This document shows, one piece after another, positions 31,541 through 41,021 of a stretch of DNA of 44,673 bases. Origin of the DNA: an uncultured Eubacterium sp. (lineage in GTDB: Bacteria > Bacillota > Clostridia > Lachnospirales > Lachnospiraceae); assembly GCA_958446835.1 (NCBI GenBank), contig CAUCXT010000025.1, positions 1 to 44,673 on the forward strand, written 5' to 3'. The translations under genes were made by a program, and so were the position numbers. Position 1 is the stretch's first letter. Each line of letters starts with the position of its first letter. The notes beneath the pieces are model-generated. The model worked only from the letters and a program-made list of their open reading frames with translations, had not been told where the DNA came from and ran no database searches.

Positions 31541-31576
31541 TCCCCAATGCGTGGCTTGTTATGATGAAAAAAGGTA

Positions 31577-31605
31577 TTGATTTCTGAAATACAATCTTGT
31601 ATTAT
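31577..31605 (+). promoter_or_regulatory. Promoter of plsX with internal palindrome
   Basis: TTGATT (31577-31582), 17-bp spacer, TATTAT (31600-31605). A perfect palindrome AATACAA-TC-TTGTATT (31588-31603) fills the spacer and enters the -10, where a repressor would block RNA polymerase. It does not match the FapR box or the FabT motif that I know. Confidence 0.6.
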
Positions 31606-31645
31606 GTATGAAGTGGTTGTCATAGTATGGAAGAGGAGAATATTT

Positions 31646-32668
31646 ATGCAGGAAAAAGTTATAGTAGCTGTTGATGCCATGGGCGGAGATAATGCTCCGG
31701 CAGAGATTGTTAAGGGTGTTGTCGATGCGGTTTCACAGAGTGAAAATGTGATTGTGAAGCTTGTAGGTCAGGAGAATGTTGTTTCGGGAGAACTTAAGAA
31801 ATATACATACAGAGAGAACGCTATTGAGGTTGTCAATGCCACGGAAGTTATCGAGACCGGAGAACCACCGGTTATGGCTATACGTCGCAAGAAGGATTCA
31901 TCAATTGTGGTTGCACTTAACCTTGTCAAGAAGGGTGAAGCTGATGCGTTCGTATCGGCAGGAAGTTCAGGTGCTATCTTAGTTGGAGGCCAGCTTATAG
32001 TCGGCAGAATAAGGGGAGTTGACAGACCACCTTTTGCACCGCTCATACCTACCAAGAAGGGCGTTTCGCTCTTAGTTGACTGTGGAGCGAATGTGGATGC
32101 AAGACCTGCACATCTTCTTCAGTTTGCCAAGATGGGTTCCATATATATGGAATATGTTCTTGGCGTCAAGAATCCTAAGGTTGCGATTGTAAATATCGGT
32201 GCCGAGGAGGAGAAGGGCAACCAGCTTGTAAAGGATACCTATCCGTTGCTCAAGGAGTGTAAGGAGATTAACTTTGTCGGAAGTGTTGAGGCACGCGATA
32301 TTCCAGAGGGGGATGTCGATGTCATAGTTACAGAAGCATTTGTAGGCAATGTAATACTCAAGCTTTATGAGGGCATGGGAAGTACTCTTATAGGTATGAT
32401 AAAGGCAGGTATGATGACCAGTTTCAGAAGTAAGATTGGTGCATTGCTTGTCAAGCCGGCACTCAAAAAGACACTCAAGAAGTTCGATGCCACCGAGTAT
32501 GGCGGAGCACCGATGATAGGTCTTAATGGCCTTGTTGTAAAGACACATGGCAATGCCAAGGCTAAAGAGGTGTGTAATTCCATCCTTCAGTGTATGACAT
32601 TTAAGGAACAGGGAATTAACGATAAAATCAAGGCGTCCATTGCAGCAGAGCAGGCGGACGAACAGTAA
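31646..32668 (+). CDS. plsX: Phosphate acyltransferase PlsX
   Basis: PlsX (340 aa) transfers acyl groups from acyl-ACP to phosphate, making acyl phosphate for phosphatidic acid synthesis. The N-terminal VAVDAMGGDNAPAEIVKG is diagnostic, with IVVALNLVKKGEADAFVSAGSSGA and VDCGANVDARPAHLLQFA further on. The ATG at 31646 follows AGAGGAGA; upstream in-frame codons overlap the promoter. It precedes acpP, its acyl-carrier partner, by 38 nt. fab genes are not adjacent. Confidence 0.96.
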   Translation: MQEKVIVAVDAMGGDNAPAEIVKGVVDAVSQSENVIVKLVGQENVVSGELKKYTYRENAIEVVNATEVIETGEPPVMAIRRKKDSSIVVALNLVKKGEADAFVSAGSSGAILVGGQLIVGRIRGVDRPPFAPLIPTKKGVSLLVDCGANVDARPAHLLQFAKMGSIYMEYVLGVKNPKVAIVNIGAEEEKGNQLVKDTYPLLKECKEINFVGSVEARDIPEGDVDVIVTEAFVGNVILKLYEGMGSTLIGMIKAGMMTSFRSKIGALLVKPALKKTLKKFDATEYGGAPMIGLNGLVVKTHGNAKAKEVCNSILQCMTFKEQGINDKIKASIAAEQADEQ

Positions 32669-32706
32669 ATTAAGAATTTTTTAGAAAAGGAAGGAAGTAT
32701 TTAGAA

Positions 32707-32937
32707 ATGGAATTTGAAAAGTTACAGTCAATTATTGCAGAGGTTTTAAACATTGATGCCGATGAGGTTACAATGGACAAGACATTCGTTGATGACCTCG
32801 GAGCAGATTCACTCGATGTATTCCAGATTATTATGGGTATCGAGGAGGAGTTTGATATTGAGATTCCTAATGATGCTGCTGAGAATATTTCAACTGTAGC
32901 AGACGCTGTAGAAGCAATAAAGAATGCACTTAACTAA
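32707..32937 (+). CDS. acpP: Acyl carrier protein
   Basis: ACP (76 aa), the acidic helical carrier of growing fatty acids. The phosphopantetheine attachment motif GADSLD has Ser35. AGGAAGG precedes the ATG. It is placed between plsX and rnc as in many Firmicutes and ends with a terminator at 32986. Confidence 0.97.
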   Translation: MEFEKLQSIIAEVLNIDADEVTMDKTFVDDLGADSLDVFQIIMGIEEEFDIEIPNDAAENISTVADAVEAIKNALN

Positions 32938-32985
32938 TTAAAATAGGATGTATTTATTCGTTGACAATAACGAGAGCATATAATT

Positions 32986-33021
32986 AAGAAAAAAGCCCAT
33001 CATAGGTGGGCTCTTTTTCTT
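32986..33021 (+). terminator. Terminator after acpP
   Basis: AAGAAAAAAGCCCA pairs with TGGGCTCTTTTTCTT around TCATAGG. It contains both an A-run and a T-run. Confidence 0.9.
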
Positions 33022-33075
33022 AATGGACTGAGAATCACAAAATACATATAATACGGAGGTGCGTGAAGTAAAATT

Positions 33076-33771
33076 ATGACTGATGCACAGTTGGAAAAAT
33101 TTGAAAAAATTATAGGCTATGAGTTCAAGAATAAGAGATTGCTTGAGAGAGCACTCACACATAGCTCATACTGTAATGAGATTAAGAGACTTAAGAATCA
33201 GAGCAATGAGCGCCTTGAGTTCTTAGGTGATGCGGTACTTGAAGTTACCGTAAGCGACTATCTTTTTGAAAAATATCCTGATAAAACAGAGGGAGAGCTC
33301 ACCAAGCTTCGTGCAAGCATTGTGTGCGAGCCGACGCTTGCGCTGTGCAGCCGACAGATAAAGCTTGGAGAGTGGATTCTTTTAAGCAAGGGCGAGGAGC
33401 ACACCGGCGGAAGAAACAGAGACTCAATCACATCTGATGCCATGGAGGCAGTGATTGGAGCTATATACCGCGATGGCGGCTTTGAACCGGCACAGGATTA
33501 TATCAGAAGATTCATTCTTGAGGATATAGATAATAAGAAGCTGTTTTATGACAGCAAGACAATATTACAGGAGCTTCTTCAAAAGGATAGTGGTTTTGAA
33601 CCGGAGTATGAGATTACCGGTGAGAGTGGACCTGATCATGACAAGCATTTCACAGCCGTTGTAAAGTGCGATGGCACAGTGATAGGCGATGGCGAGGGTC
33701 ATACAAAGAAGGCGGCACAGCAGGCGGCGGCATACAATGCAATATTGAAGATGAGACAGAACAGGAAATAG
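33076..33771 (+). CDS. rnc: Ribonuclease III
   Basis: RNase III (231 aa) cuts double-stranded RNA in rRNA processing and regulation. The catalytic signature NERLEFLGDAVLE is at residues 44-56 and the second acidic cluster DAMEAVIGAIY near 122-132. The C-terminal double-stranded RNA-binding domain (about 155-229) has the KKAAQQAA motif. The ATG at 33076 has GGAGGT 14 nt upstream, a somewhat long spacing. smc starts 2 nt after the stop codon, a conserved rnc-smc coupling. Confidence 0.96.
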   Translation: MTDAQLEKFEKIIGYEFKNKRLLERALTHSSYCNEIKRLKNQSNERLEFLGDAVLEVTVSDYLFEKYPDKTEGELTKLRASIVCEPTLALCSRQIKLGEWILLSKGEEHTGGRNRDSITSDAMEAVIGAIYRDGGFEPAQDYIRRFILEDIDNKKLFYDSKTILQELLQKDSGFEPEYEITGESGPDHDKHFTAVVKCDGTVIGDGEGHTKKAAQQAAAYNAILKMRQNRK

Positions 33772-33773
33772 GT

Positions 33774-36700
33774 ATGTATTTAAAATCCATAGAGGTACAA
33801 GGCTTTAAATCCTTTGCCAACAGATTAGTATTTGAGTTTCACAATGGAATAACAGGTATTGTGGGACCTAATGGAAGTGGTAAGAGCAATATCGGTGATG
33901 CTGTGCGCTGGGTTCTGGGTGAACAGAGTGCGAAACAGCTCCGAGGCGGCAAGATGGAAGATGTCATTTTTGCTGGTACTGAGCTTCGTAAACCTGTAAG
34001 TTATGCTTCGGTTGCCATCACGATTGATAATTCCGACCACGCTCTTCCGATTGATTTTGATCAGGTTACAATCACAAGAAAGGTTTTTCGTTCAGGGGAG
34101 AGCGAATACCTTATGAATGGTTCAGCGTGCAGGCTCAGGGACATCAATGAGCTTTTTTATGATACCGGAATAGGCAAGGAAGGCTATTCTATTATCGGAC
34201 AGGGTCAGATTGACAGAATCTTAAGCGGTAAGCCTGAGGAGAGAAGAGAGCTTTTCGATGAAGCGGCAGGTATTGTCAAATTTAAGAGACGTAAGGCTGC
34301 GGCTCAGAAGAAACTTGATGACGAGAGCAATAACCTTGTGCGTGTCAACGATATACTGGCTGAACTTGAAAAACAGGTGGGACCGCTTGAACATCAGGCA
34401 GAGAAAGCCAAAGAGTACCTTAAGCTCAAGGAGGAGCTTAAGAAAAACGATGTTAATCTGTTTCTCACGGAAGCAGATGAGTTCAAGGCTGAACTTGAAA
34501 AATTCAATGAGGCGTTCAGCGTTGCAGACTCCGAGTTGAAGGCTGCTAAGGATGAGTTTGAAAAGTCAGGAACAGAGTATGAGGCGAATGAGGAAAAGCT
34601 CGGAAGTCTTAACCGCACCATTGAAGAAAACAGCAGTATTGCAAAACAGGCTGAGATTGATAAAAACAGGCTTTCAAGCCAGATAGACCTTTTAAATGAG
34701 CAGATTAAGTCGGTGCTTGCCAGTGATGAACAGTTCAACAAGCGTCTTGATTCCATAAAGGAACGCCTTTTAGACTATGATGAGGAGAAGAAGCGTCTTA
34801 TATCAGACCGTTTCAAGCTTACAGACCGTCTTGATGATATGAGGGCTAACTGCAATGAGGTCGACTCGCAGGTAAAGACCTTAAATGACGGCATAAAGGA
34901 GTTAGAGGACACTGTCGAGAACTGCAAGGACGATGTCATCGATAACCTCAATGAGAGGGGGCAGATAAAGGCTAAGCTCCAGAAGAATGTAACACTTCTT
35001 GAACAGGTGAACATCCGTAAGTCGGAGCTTACAAGGCAGCTTATCAATTGTAAGAGCGAGGAGGATACCCAGAAGCAGAGTCTTGATCTGCTGCAGAAGG
35101 GATTAGACGACATCCGCACGGAGCTTGCCACACTTAACGGAACTCTCTCCGACAGGGAGAAAAGGCAGCTTGCGGCGCGCGATATGATAAACAAGCTCAA
35201 CAATGACATAAGCGGGCTGAACCGTGTTGTGATGGGAGAGTCCTCAAGGCTTGAATCTTTAAGAAACATTACCGAGAGATATGATGGCTACGGAAACAGC
35301 ATCAGGAAGGTGATGGAACAGAAGGAAAGATATAAGGGTATTGTCGGCGTTGTGGCAGATATCATTAAGACAAAGAAGCAGTATGAGACAGCCATTGAGA
35401 CAGCGTTAGGCGGAACTATCCAGAATATTGTAACCGACAATGAGGAGACTGCAAAGGGGCTTATTGCCTTTTTGAAGCAGAACAAGTTCGGACGAGCTAC
35501 ATTCCTTCCGCTTTCAGCTATAAGCGGCAGGGATATCAAGGTTGATGCGTCGCTTGTTAAGGAGAACGGCGCTGTAGGCTTTGCCAATCAGCTTGTGGAA
35601 TGTGACAGTGAATTTACAGAGCTTGCGAGATACCTTCTTGGAAGAATACTGGTTGTCGACAACATAGACAATGCTCTTGCCATAGCGCGCAGGCATAATC
35701 ATTCACTCAGGATAGTAACTCTTGAGGGAGATATGTTAAGTCCGGGAGGTTCCATGTCCGGTGGTGCGTTTAAGAACAGCAGCAATCTTCTTGGACGCCG
35801 AAGAGAGATAGAGGAGTTGGAGGCTTCCGTTTCGGTAAAGGAGGCAGAACTCAAAAAGAATGAGGAACAGCTTACAGCCGCAAGAGAGCAGCTTAGTGTG
35901 TTACGGACAGAGATTGAGCAGATAAAGGCGGCAATACAGGATAAGCAGCTGGCAGAGAATACAGCCGCAATGAATCTTGATACGGCTTCTAAGAAGCAGG
36001 AAGAATTAAACCGTGCCTACACAAACAGCAAGCGTGAGTCCGATGAGATTGAGAATACGGTAATTCAGATAAACGCAGAGATTGATGCATGCAAAGTGGC
36101 GCTTTCGGAATCTGAACGTATTGACAGGGAGCTGAATGAAAAAATCAGCTCATGCAATGCTGCGATTGAGAACAGCAAGGCTGAGCTTGCGGACAAGCAG
36201 AAGTCCGCTGAACAGCTCCACATCGAGCTTTCTAATTTTTCACAGCAGGATAATTATGCTGAGGAGAACATAAAGAGAGTGTTAAGGGAAATATCAAGGC
36301 TCAATGATGAAGCGGATGAGATTAAGGACAGCTTAGGCTCTGCGGGTGATGAGATAAATGAAAAGAAGGAAAATATCGCAAAGATAAATGAGGCGATAAC
36401 GCGTGCAGAAGCCCAGATTGCTGAATATGCGGATATCACGGCAAAGGAGCGCGAAGACAGGGATAAGGTTCAGGAGAAACAGCGTGAGCTTTTCAATAAG
36501 CGTGAGCAGATTTCGGAGCGCATCAATACACTTGATAAGGAATGCATGCGAATAACAGGCAGGATTGAGAAGATTGAGTCGGTGCGCGATGAGAGAATTG
36601 ATTACATGTGGAATGAGTACGAGCTTACTCTTATTCGTGCGGCTGAGCTTAGAGATGAAAATTTAACAAATTCTGATGAACTTAAAAAGAATATAAATGC

Positions 36701-37352
36701 ATTGAAATCGGATATCAGAAAGTTAGGCGATGTAAATGTCAATGCGATTGAGGATTATAAGGAAGTATCCGAAAGATATACATTTTTAAAGACACAGCAT
36801 GATGACCTTATAACGGCACGAGATACACTTATCAAGGTTATTGAAGAACTTGATACCGGAATGAGAAACCAGTTTATCGAAAAGTTTCAGGAGATTAAGG
36901 TTGAGTTTGATAAAGTGTTCAAGGAATTGTTTGGCGGAGGAAGGGGCACACTTGAGCTTGAGGAAGACGCTGATATTCTTGAAGCAGGAATCAGAATTAT
37001 TTCACAGCCACCGGGAAAGAAGCTCCAGAACATGATGCAGCTATCCGGTGGCGAGAAAGCACTCACAGCTATCTCACTTCTTTTTGCAATCCAGAATCTT
37101 AAGCCGTCACCGTTCTGTCTTCTCGATGAGATTGAGGCGGCACTTGACGATTCAAATGTAGACAGATATGCGAAGTATCTGCACAAGCTGACAAAGAACA
37201 CGCAGTTCATTGTAATCACGCACAGACGCGGAACCATGGCTGCTGCGGACAGACTGTACGGCATAACAATGCAGGAGAAGGGTGTATCTACACTTGTGTC
37301 TGTTGACCTTATAGAGGATCAGCTTGACGATAAACCTGCTAAGCAGGCATAG
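33774..37352 (+). CDS. smc: Chromosome partition protein SMC
   Basis: SMC (1192 aa) is the condensin ATPase that organises and helps segregate the chromosome with ScpA and ScpB. The N-terminal head has Walker A GPNGSGKSN at 31-39. Long coiled coils (about 165-500 and 670-1020) flank a hinge (about 505-665, with ALGGTIQNIVTDNEETAKGLI). The C-terminal head holds the signature LSGGEKALTAISLLFAI (about 1090) and Walker B FCLLDEIEAALDD (about 1115). The ATG at 33774 is 2 nt after rnc and gives MYLKSIEVQGFKSFA, the standard SMC opening; upstream in-frame codons lie inside rnc. ftsY follows after 21 nt. Confidence 0.97.
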   Translation: MYLKSIEVQGFKSFANRLVFEFHNGITGIVGPNGSGKSNIGDAVRWVLGEQSAKQLRGGKMEDVIFAGTELRKPVSYASVAITIDNSDHALPIDFDQVTITRKVFRSGESEYLMNGSACRLRDINELFYDTGIGKEGYSIIGQGQIDRILSGKPEERRELFDEAAGIVKFKRRKAAAQKKLDDESNNLVRVNDILAELEKQVGPLEHQAEKAKEYLKLKEELKKNDVNLFLTEADEFKAELEKFNEAFSVADSELKAAKDEFEKSGTEYEANEEKLGSLNRTIEENSSIAKQAEIDKNRLSSQIDLLNEQIKSVLASDEQFNKRLDSIKERLLDYDEEKKRLISDRFKLTDRLDDMRANCNEVDSQVKTLNDGIKELEDTVENCKDDVIDNLNERGQIKAKLQKNVTLLEQVNIRKSELTRQLINCKSEEDTQKQSLDLLQKGLDDIRTELATLNGTLSDREKRQLAARDMINKLNNDISGLNRVVMGESSRLESLRNITERYDGYGNSIRKVMEQKERYKGIVGVVADIIKTKKQYETAIETALGGTIQNIVTDNEETAKGLIAFLKQNKFGRATFLPLSAISGRDIKVDASLVKENGAVGFANQLVECDSEFTELARYLLGRILVVDNIDNALAIARRHNHSLRIVTLEGDMLSPGGSMSGGAFKNSSNLLGRRREIEELEASVSVKEAELKKNEEQLTAAREQLSVLRTEIEQIKAAIQDKQLAENTAAMNLDTASKKQEELNRAYTNSKRESDEIENTVIQINAEIDACKVALSESERIDRELNEKISSCNAAIENSKAELADKQKSAEQLHIELSNFSQQDNYAEENIKRVLREISRLNDEADEIKDSLGSAGDEINEKKENIAKINEAITRAEAQIAEYADITAKEREDRDKVQEKQRELFNKREQISERINTLDKECMRITGRIEKIESVRDERIDYMWNEYELTLIRAAELRDENLTNSDELKKNINALKSDIRKLGDVNVNAIEDYKEVSERYTFLKTQHDDLITARDTLIKVIEELDTGMRNQFIEKFQEIKVEFDKVFKELFGGGRGTLELEEDADILEAGIRIISQPPGKKLQNMMQLSGGEKALTAISLLFAIQNLKPSPFCLLDEIEAALDDSNVDRYAKYLHKLTKNTQFIVITHRRGTMAAADRLYGITMQEKGVSTLVSVDLIEDQLDDKPAKQA

Positions 37353-37373
37353 AGATATAAAAGGAGGCTAAAT

Positions 37374-38300
37374 ATGGCAGGTTTTTTTAAGAAGCTTGTG
37401 TCCGGTCTTACAAAGACAAGAGACAATATTGTACATGGTATAGATAATGTTTTCTCCGGTTTTTCAAAGATTGATGATGACTTTTATGAGGAGCTTGAGG
37501 AGACTCTCATAATGGGAGATCTAGGTGTAAATACAACAGAGGAGATTATAGAGAATCTCAAGGAAAAGGTTAAGGAGAACCATATCAAGGATCCGGCAGA
37601 CTGCAAGGAACTTTTGATAAACACAATAAAGGAACAGATGGACTTAGGTGAGAATGCTTATGAATTCGAGAACCGTAAGTCGATTGTGCTTGTCATAGGT
37701 GTCAACGGCGTCGGTAAGACAACCTCCATCGGAAAGCTTGCAGCTCAGCTTAAGGCGCAGGGAAAGAAGGTTGTCCTTGCTGCGGCAGATACGTTCAGAG
37801 CTGCGGCTATTGAGCAGCTTACCGAGTGGGCTAATCGTTCGGGTGTGGATATAATATCCCAGAGCGAGGGTTCTGATCCGGCGGCGGTAATATATGACGC
37901 AATATCTGCCGGAAGGGCGAGAAATGCTGATGTCATTATATGCGATACAGCAGGGCGCCTCCACAATAAGAAGAATCTTATGGAGGAGCTAAAAAAGATA
38001 AACAGAATTATTGATAAGGAAATGCCGGAGGCATACAGGGAGAATCTGATTGTTCTTGACGGAACAACAGGTCAGAATGCACTTTCACAGCTTAAGGAAT
38101 TTAAGGAGGCTGCGGACGTGACAGGAATTATTCTCACCAAGATGGACGGAACCGCCAAGGGTGGAATCGCGGTTGCGATTCAGGCAGAATACGGCATACC
38201 TGTAAAATATATCGGTGTAGGTGAGCATATTGATGATCTGCAGAAATTCAATTCACAGGATTTTGTCAATGCACTCTTTGACATTCCGGAGCAAATCTGA
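37374..38300 (+). CDS. ftsY: Signal recognition particle receptor FtsY
   Basis: FtsY (308 aa) is the SRP receptor GTPase that docks ribosome-Ffh complexes to the membrane. P-loop GVNGVGKTTS is near residue 109, followed by DTFRAAAIEQL, DTAGRLHNKKNLMEEL and TKMDGTAKGG, with a short N-domain and no long acidic A-domain, as usual in Firmicutes. AAGGAGG precedes the ATG. In many clostridia ylxM-ffh follows; here the next gene is a threonine ammonia-lyase. Confidence 0.96.
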   Translation: MAGFFKKLVSGLTKTRDNIVHGIDNVFSGFSKIDDDFYEELEETLIMGDLGVNTTEEIIENLKEKVKENHIKDPADCKELLINTIKEQMDLGENAYEFENRKSIVLVIGVNGVGKTTSIGKLAAQLKAQGKKVVLAAADTFRAAAIEQLTEWANRSGVDIISQSEGSDPAAVIYDAISAGRARNADVIICDTAGRLHNKKNLMEELKKINRIIDKEMPEAYRENLIVLDGTTGQNALSQLKEFKEAADVTGIILTKMDGTAKGGIAVAIQAEYGIPVKYIGVGEHIDDLQKFNSQDFVNALFDIPEQI

Positions 38301-38326
38301 TATAACAGTTACAAGAATAATATAAC

Positions 38327-38367
38327 TAAGTAATGAATTAACGGGTTAAATTACAGACCATTACTTA
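38327..38367. promoter_or_regulatory. Inverted repeat upstream of ilvA
   Basis: TAAGTAATG and CATTACTTA are perfect 9-bp complements separated by 23 nt, in the 96-nt gap between ftsY and ilvA. It may be an operator or a long-loop terminator stem without a T-run. Confidence 0.45.
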
Positions 38368-38396
38368 AATCTTATAAAGAAAGAAGCGTACCAGAA

Positions 38397-39620
38397 ATGA
38401 GCGAGAATTATCTTACATTGGAAAAATTTGAAGAAGCAGCAGAGATAGTCAAGAAGGTTACTCTTGAGACTAAGCTTGTATACAGCGAATATTTCAGCAA
38501 TCTTACAGGAAATAAGGTATATTTTAAGCCGGAGAACCTTCAGTATACAGGAGCTTATAAGGTCAGAGGAGCTTATTACAAGATAAGCACATTGTCCGAT
38601 GAGGAAAGAGCCAAGGGACTTATAACTGCTTCAGCAGGAAATCATGCACAGGGTGTAGCTTATGCGGCAAAACTCTACGGAGTCCGTGCGGTTGTTGTAA
38701 TGCCTGTAACAACACCTCTTATGAAGGTTAACCGTACCAAGAGCTATGGTGCAGAGGTTGTACTCTACGGCAACGTATATGATGAGGCTTGTGAGTATGC
38801 TCTCAAGCTTGCGAAGGAGCAGGGACTTACCTTCGTTCATCCTTTCGATGACTACGATGTAGCTACAGGACAGGGAAGCATTGCCATGGAAATTATCAAG
38901 GAGCTTCCTACAGTTGACTATATTTTAGTTCCAATCGGTGGAGGCGGACTTGCAACAGGTGTTTCAACACTTGCAAAGCTGCTTAATCCTAAGATTAAGG
39001 TTATCGGAGTTGAGCCGGCAGGCGCTAACTGTATGCAGGAGTCAATAAAGGCCGGAAAGGTTGTCACCCTTCCTAGCGCAAGCACTATCGCTGATGGTAC
39101 GGCTGTAAAGACACCGGGAAGTAAGATTTTCCCTTATGTGAAGAAGAATATTGATGATATCATCACAATTCAGGATGAGGAGCTCATTGTAGCTTTCCTT
39201 GATGTTGTAGAGAATCATAAGATGATTGTTGAGAATTCGGGACTTCTTACGGTTGCTGCTCTCAAGCACCTTGATGTGAAGGGCAAGAAGGTTGTATCAA
39301 TACTTAGTGGTGGCAACATGGATATAATCACAATGTCATCTGTTGTACAGCATGGTCTTATTGCGAGGGGAAGAGTATTCACTGTATCGGTTCTTCTTCC
39401 TGATAAGCCGGGTGAGCTTGCGAGAGTTGCCGGTGTCATCGCAGAGCAGAAGGGTAATGTAATCAAGCTTGAGCATAACCAGTTCGTAAGTATCAACCGC
39501 AATGCTGCCGTGGAGCTTAAGATTACAATGGAGGCATTCGGCGAGGAGCATAAGCTGCAGATTATTGAGGGTCTTAAGGCAGCAGGGTATGACGCAAAGC
39601 TCATTTCAACTAATATTTAA
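38397..39620 (+). CDS. ilvA: Threonine ammonia-lyase with ACT domain
   Basis: A PLP enzyme (407 aa) that deaminates threonine to 2-oxobutanoate, used in isoleucine synthesis or threonine breakdown. The PLP lysine is K55 in AYKVRGAY, the phosphate-binding glycine loop IGGGGLATG is near residues 180-188, and SAGNHAQG lies between. A single C-terminal ACT-like domain (about 325-407) is typical of the roughly 400-residue clostridial/catabolic-type enzymes. The RBS is weak (AAAGAAAG). No T-box leader and no other ilv or leu gene is near, so the biosynthetic or catabolic role cannot be settled here. Confidence 0.92.
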   Translation: MSENYLTLEKFEEAAEIVKKVTLETKLVYSEYFSNLTGNKVYFKPENLQYTGAYKVRGAYYKISTLSDEERAKGLITASAGNHAQGVAYAAKLYGVRAVVVMPVTTPLMKVNRTKSYGAEVVLYGNVYDEACEYALKLAKEQGLTFVHPFDDYDVATGQGSIAMEIIKELPTVDYILVPIGGGGLATGVSTLAKLLNPKIKVIGVEPAGANCMQESIKAGKVVTLPSASTIADGTAVKTPGSKIFPYVKKNIDDIITIQDEELIVAFLDVVENHKMIVENSGLLTVAALKHLDVKGKKVVSILSGGNMDIITMSSVVQHGLIARGRVFTVSVLLPDKPGELARVAGVIAEQKGNVIKLEHNQFVSINRNAAVELKITMEAFGEEHKLQIIEGLKAAGYDAKLISTNI

Positions 39621-39659
39621 TAGTTTTGCTTGCAGAAAAACACTAAAAAGGGGTTACAT

Positions 39660-41000
39660 ATGTTTGGCAAAAAAAGAATATCCAAGGTGCAATTTATTGC
39701 CCTTGGATTTTTAATAATAATCATTACGGGAACAATTCTTCTTATGTTGCCTGTTTCGTCAAGGGACGGTCAGGCAACAAGCTTTTTAGACGCTCTTTTC
39801 ACAGCTACAAGTGCTAGCTGTGTGACAGGGCTTGTCGTTGTTGACACGTATTCGCACTGGTCATTGTTTGGCCAGATAGTGATTATATGTATGATTCAGG
39901 TGGGCGGACTTGGCTTTATAAGCCTTGGAGTTGTGCTTGCGCTTATGCTGAGGCGCAGGGTTTCGCTAAGGCACAGGGGACTTATGCAGGAGAGTGTCAA
40001 TACACTTCAGATTGGAGGCATAGTCAAGCTCACCAAGAAAATGCTCATCGGAACGCTGATATTCGAAGGTATAGGTGCAATAATACTCGCGATACGTTTT
40101 TCGTTTATGATGAGTCCGGCAAGGGCAATCTTCTATGGAATATTCCATTCGATATCGGCATTCTGCAACGCGGGCTTCGACCTGCTTGGGTGTTACGGAG
40201 AGTACAATTCGCTCTGCGGCTTTGAGGGAGACTGGACAATCAATCTCACGATAAGTGCGCTGGTAATCATAGGCGGTCTGGGCTTTGTTGTGTGGGATGA
40301 TATTTCCAAGAATAAGTTTGCAATAAAAAAATATAGACTTCATTCAAAAATCGTGCTTGCCGTGACAGCTTTTCTTCTTGTCAGCGGTACGGTTCTGTTC
40401 CTTATATTTGAGTGGGACAATACGATGGTGGGCATGGCTGCGCCTACCAGATTCCTTGCCTCATTTTTTTCAAGTGTTACGCCAAGAACAGCGGGGATGA
40501 ATTCGGTTGACACAGGGGCACTTACACCTGCTTCGAAACTGTTAACCATGGTGCTTATGTTCATAGGTGGAAGTCCGGGTTCCACATCGGGTGGGGCCAA
40601 GACAACAACACTATTTGTAATGGTGGCGTATCTGTGGACAACAATGCGCGGCAAGTATGGTATTGATGTGTTCAGCAGAAGATTAAAGGAGGACGTTGTA
40701 AGAAAGGCTGCACTTGTAATAGGTGTGAATATGCTGCTGTTTATAATAGGTGCAATGATTATTTTTGCCGTGCAGCCGGAGCTTGGCTTTGCCGATGTGA
40801 TTTTTGAGGTCATATCGGGAATAAGTACGGTTGGAATGACAACAGGCATAACAAGGTCACTTGGTACTGTGTCGAGAGTTGTTATTATAGTTCTGATGTA
40901 CTGCGGAAGAATAGGAAGCCTGTCCTTTGCTCTGTCTTTTTCGGAGAATAAGAGGATTGTGCCGTTACAGCAGCCGGAGGAAGAGATAAATATCGGATAG
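39660..41000 (+). CDS. TrkH/KtrB family potassium uptake membrane protein
   Basis: The ion-conducting subunit (446 aa) of a Trk/Ktr-type K+ uptake system. The four repeated pore segments are visible: TATSASCVTGL, SAFCNAGFDLLG, VTPRTAGMN and GISTVGMTTG, with about eight to ten membrane helices. Length and N-terminus resemble KtrB more than E. coli TrkH. The ATG at 39660 has AAAAAGGGG upstream. The regulatory RCK subunit is encoded 21 nt downstream, so the two form one complex at the membrane. Confidence 0.93.
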   Translation: MFGKKRISKVQFIALGFLIIIITGTILLMLPVSSRDGQATSFLDALFTATSASCVTGLVVVDTYSHWSLFGQIVIICMIQVGGLGFISLGVVLALMLRRRVSLRHRGLMQESVNTLQIGGIVKLTKKMLIGTLIFEGIGAIILAIRFSFMMSPARAIFYGIFHSISAFCNAGFDLLGCYGEYNSLCGFEGDWTINLTISALVIIGGLGFVVWDDISKNKFAIKKYRLHSKIVLAVTAFLLVSGTVLFLIFEWDNTMVGMAAPTRFLASFFSSVTPRTAGMNSVDTGALTPASKLLTMVLMFIGGSPGSTSGGAKTTTLFVMVAYLWTTMRGKYGIDVFSRRLKEDVVRKAALVIGVNMLLFIIGAMIIFAVQPELGFADVIFEVISGISTVGMTTGITRSLGTVSRVVIIVLMYCGRIGSLSFALSFSENKRIVPLQQPEEEINIG

Positions 41001-41021
41001 AATAAGGAGGAATACTACACT

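Noticed and set aside
31577..31645. FapR or FabT operator at plsX
   Set aside because: The palindrome AATACAA-TC-TTGTATT does not match the FapR box or the FabT motif, so no known regulator is named.
32961..32984. TTGACA and TATAAT, both perfect hexamers, upstream of rnc
   Set aside because: The spacer is only 12 bp, too short for sigma-A; it also lies just before the acpP terminator.
38301..38396. T-box or riboswitch ahead of ilvA
   Set aside because: The gap is only 96 nt and lacks the T-box sequence and terminator/antiterminator pair.
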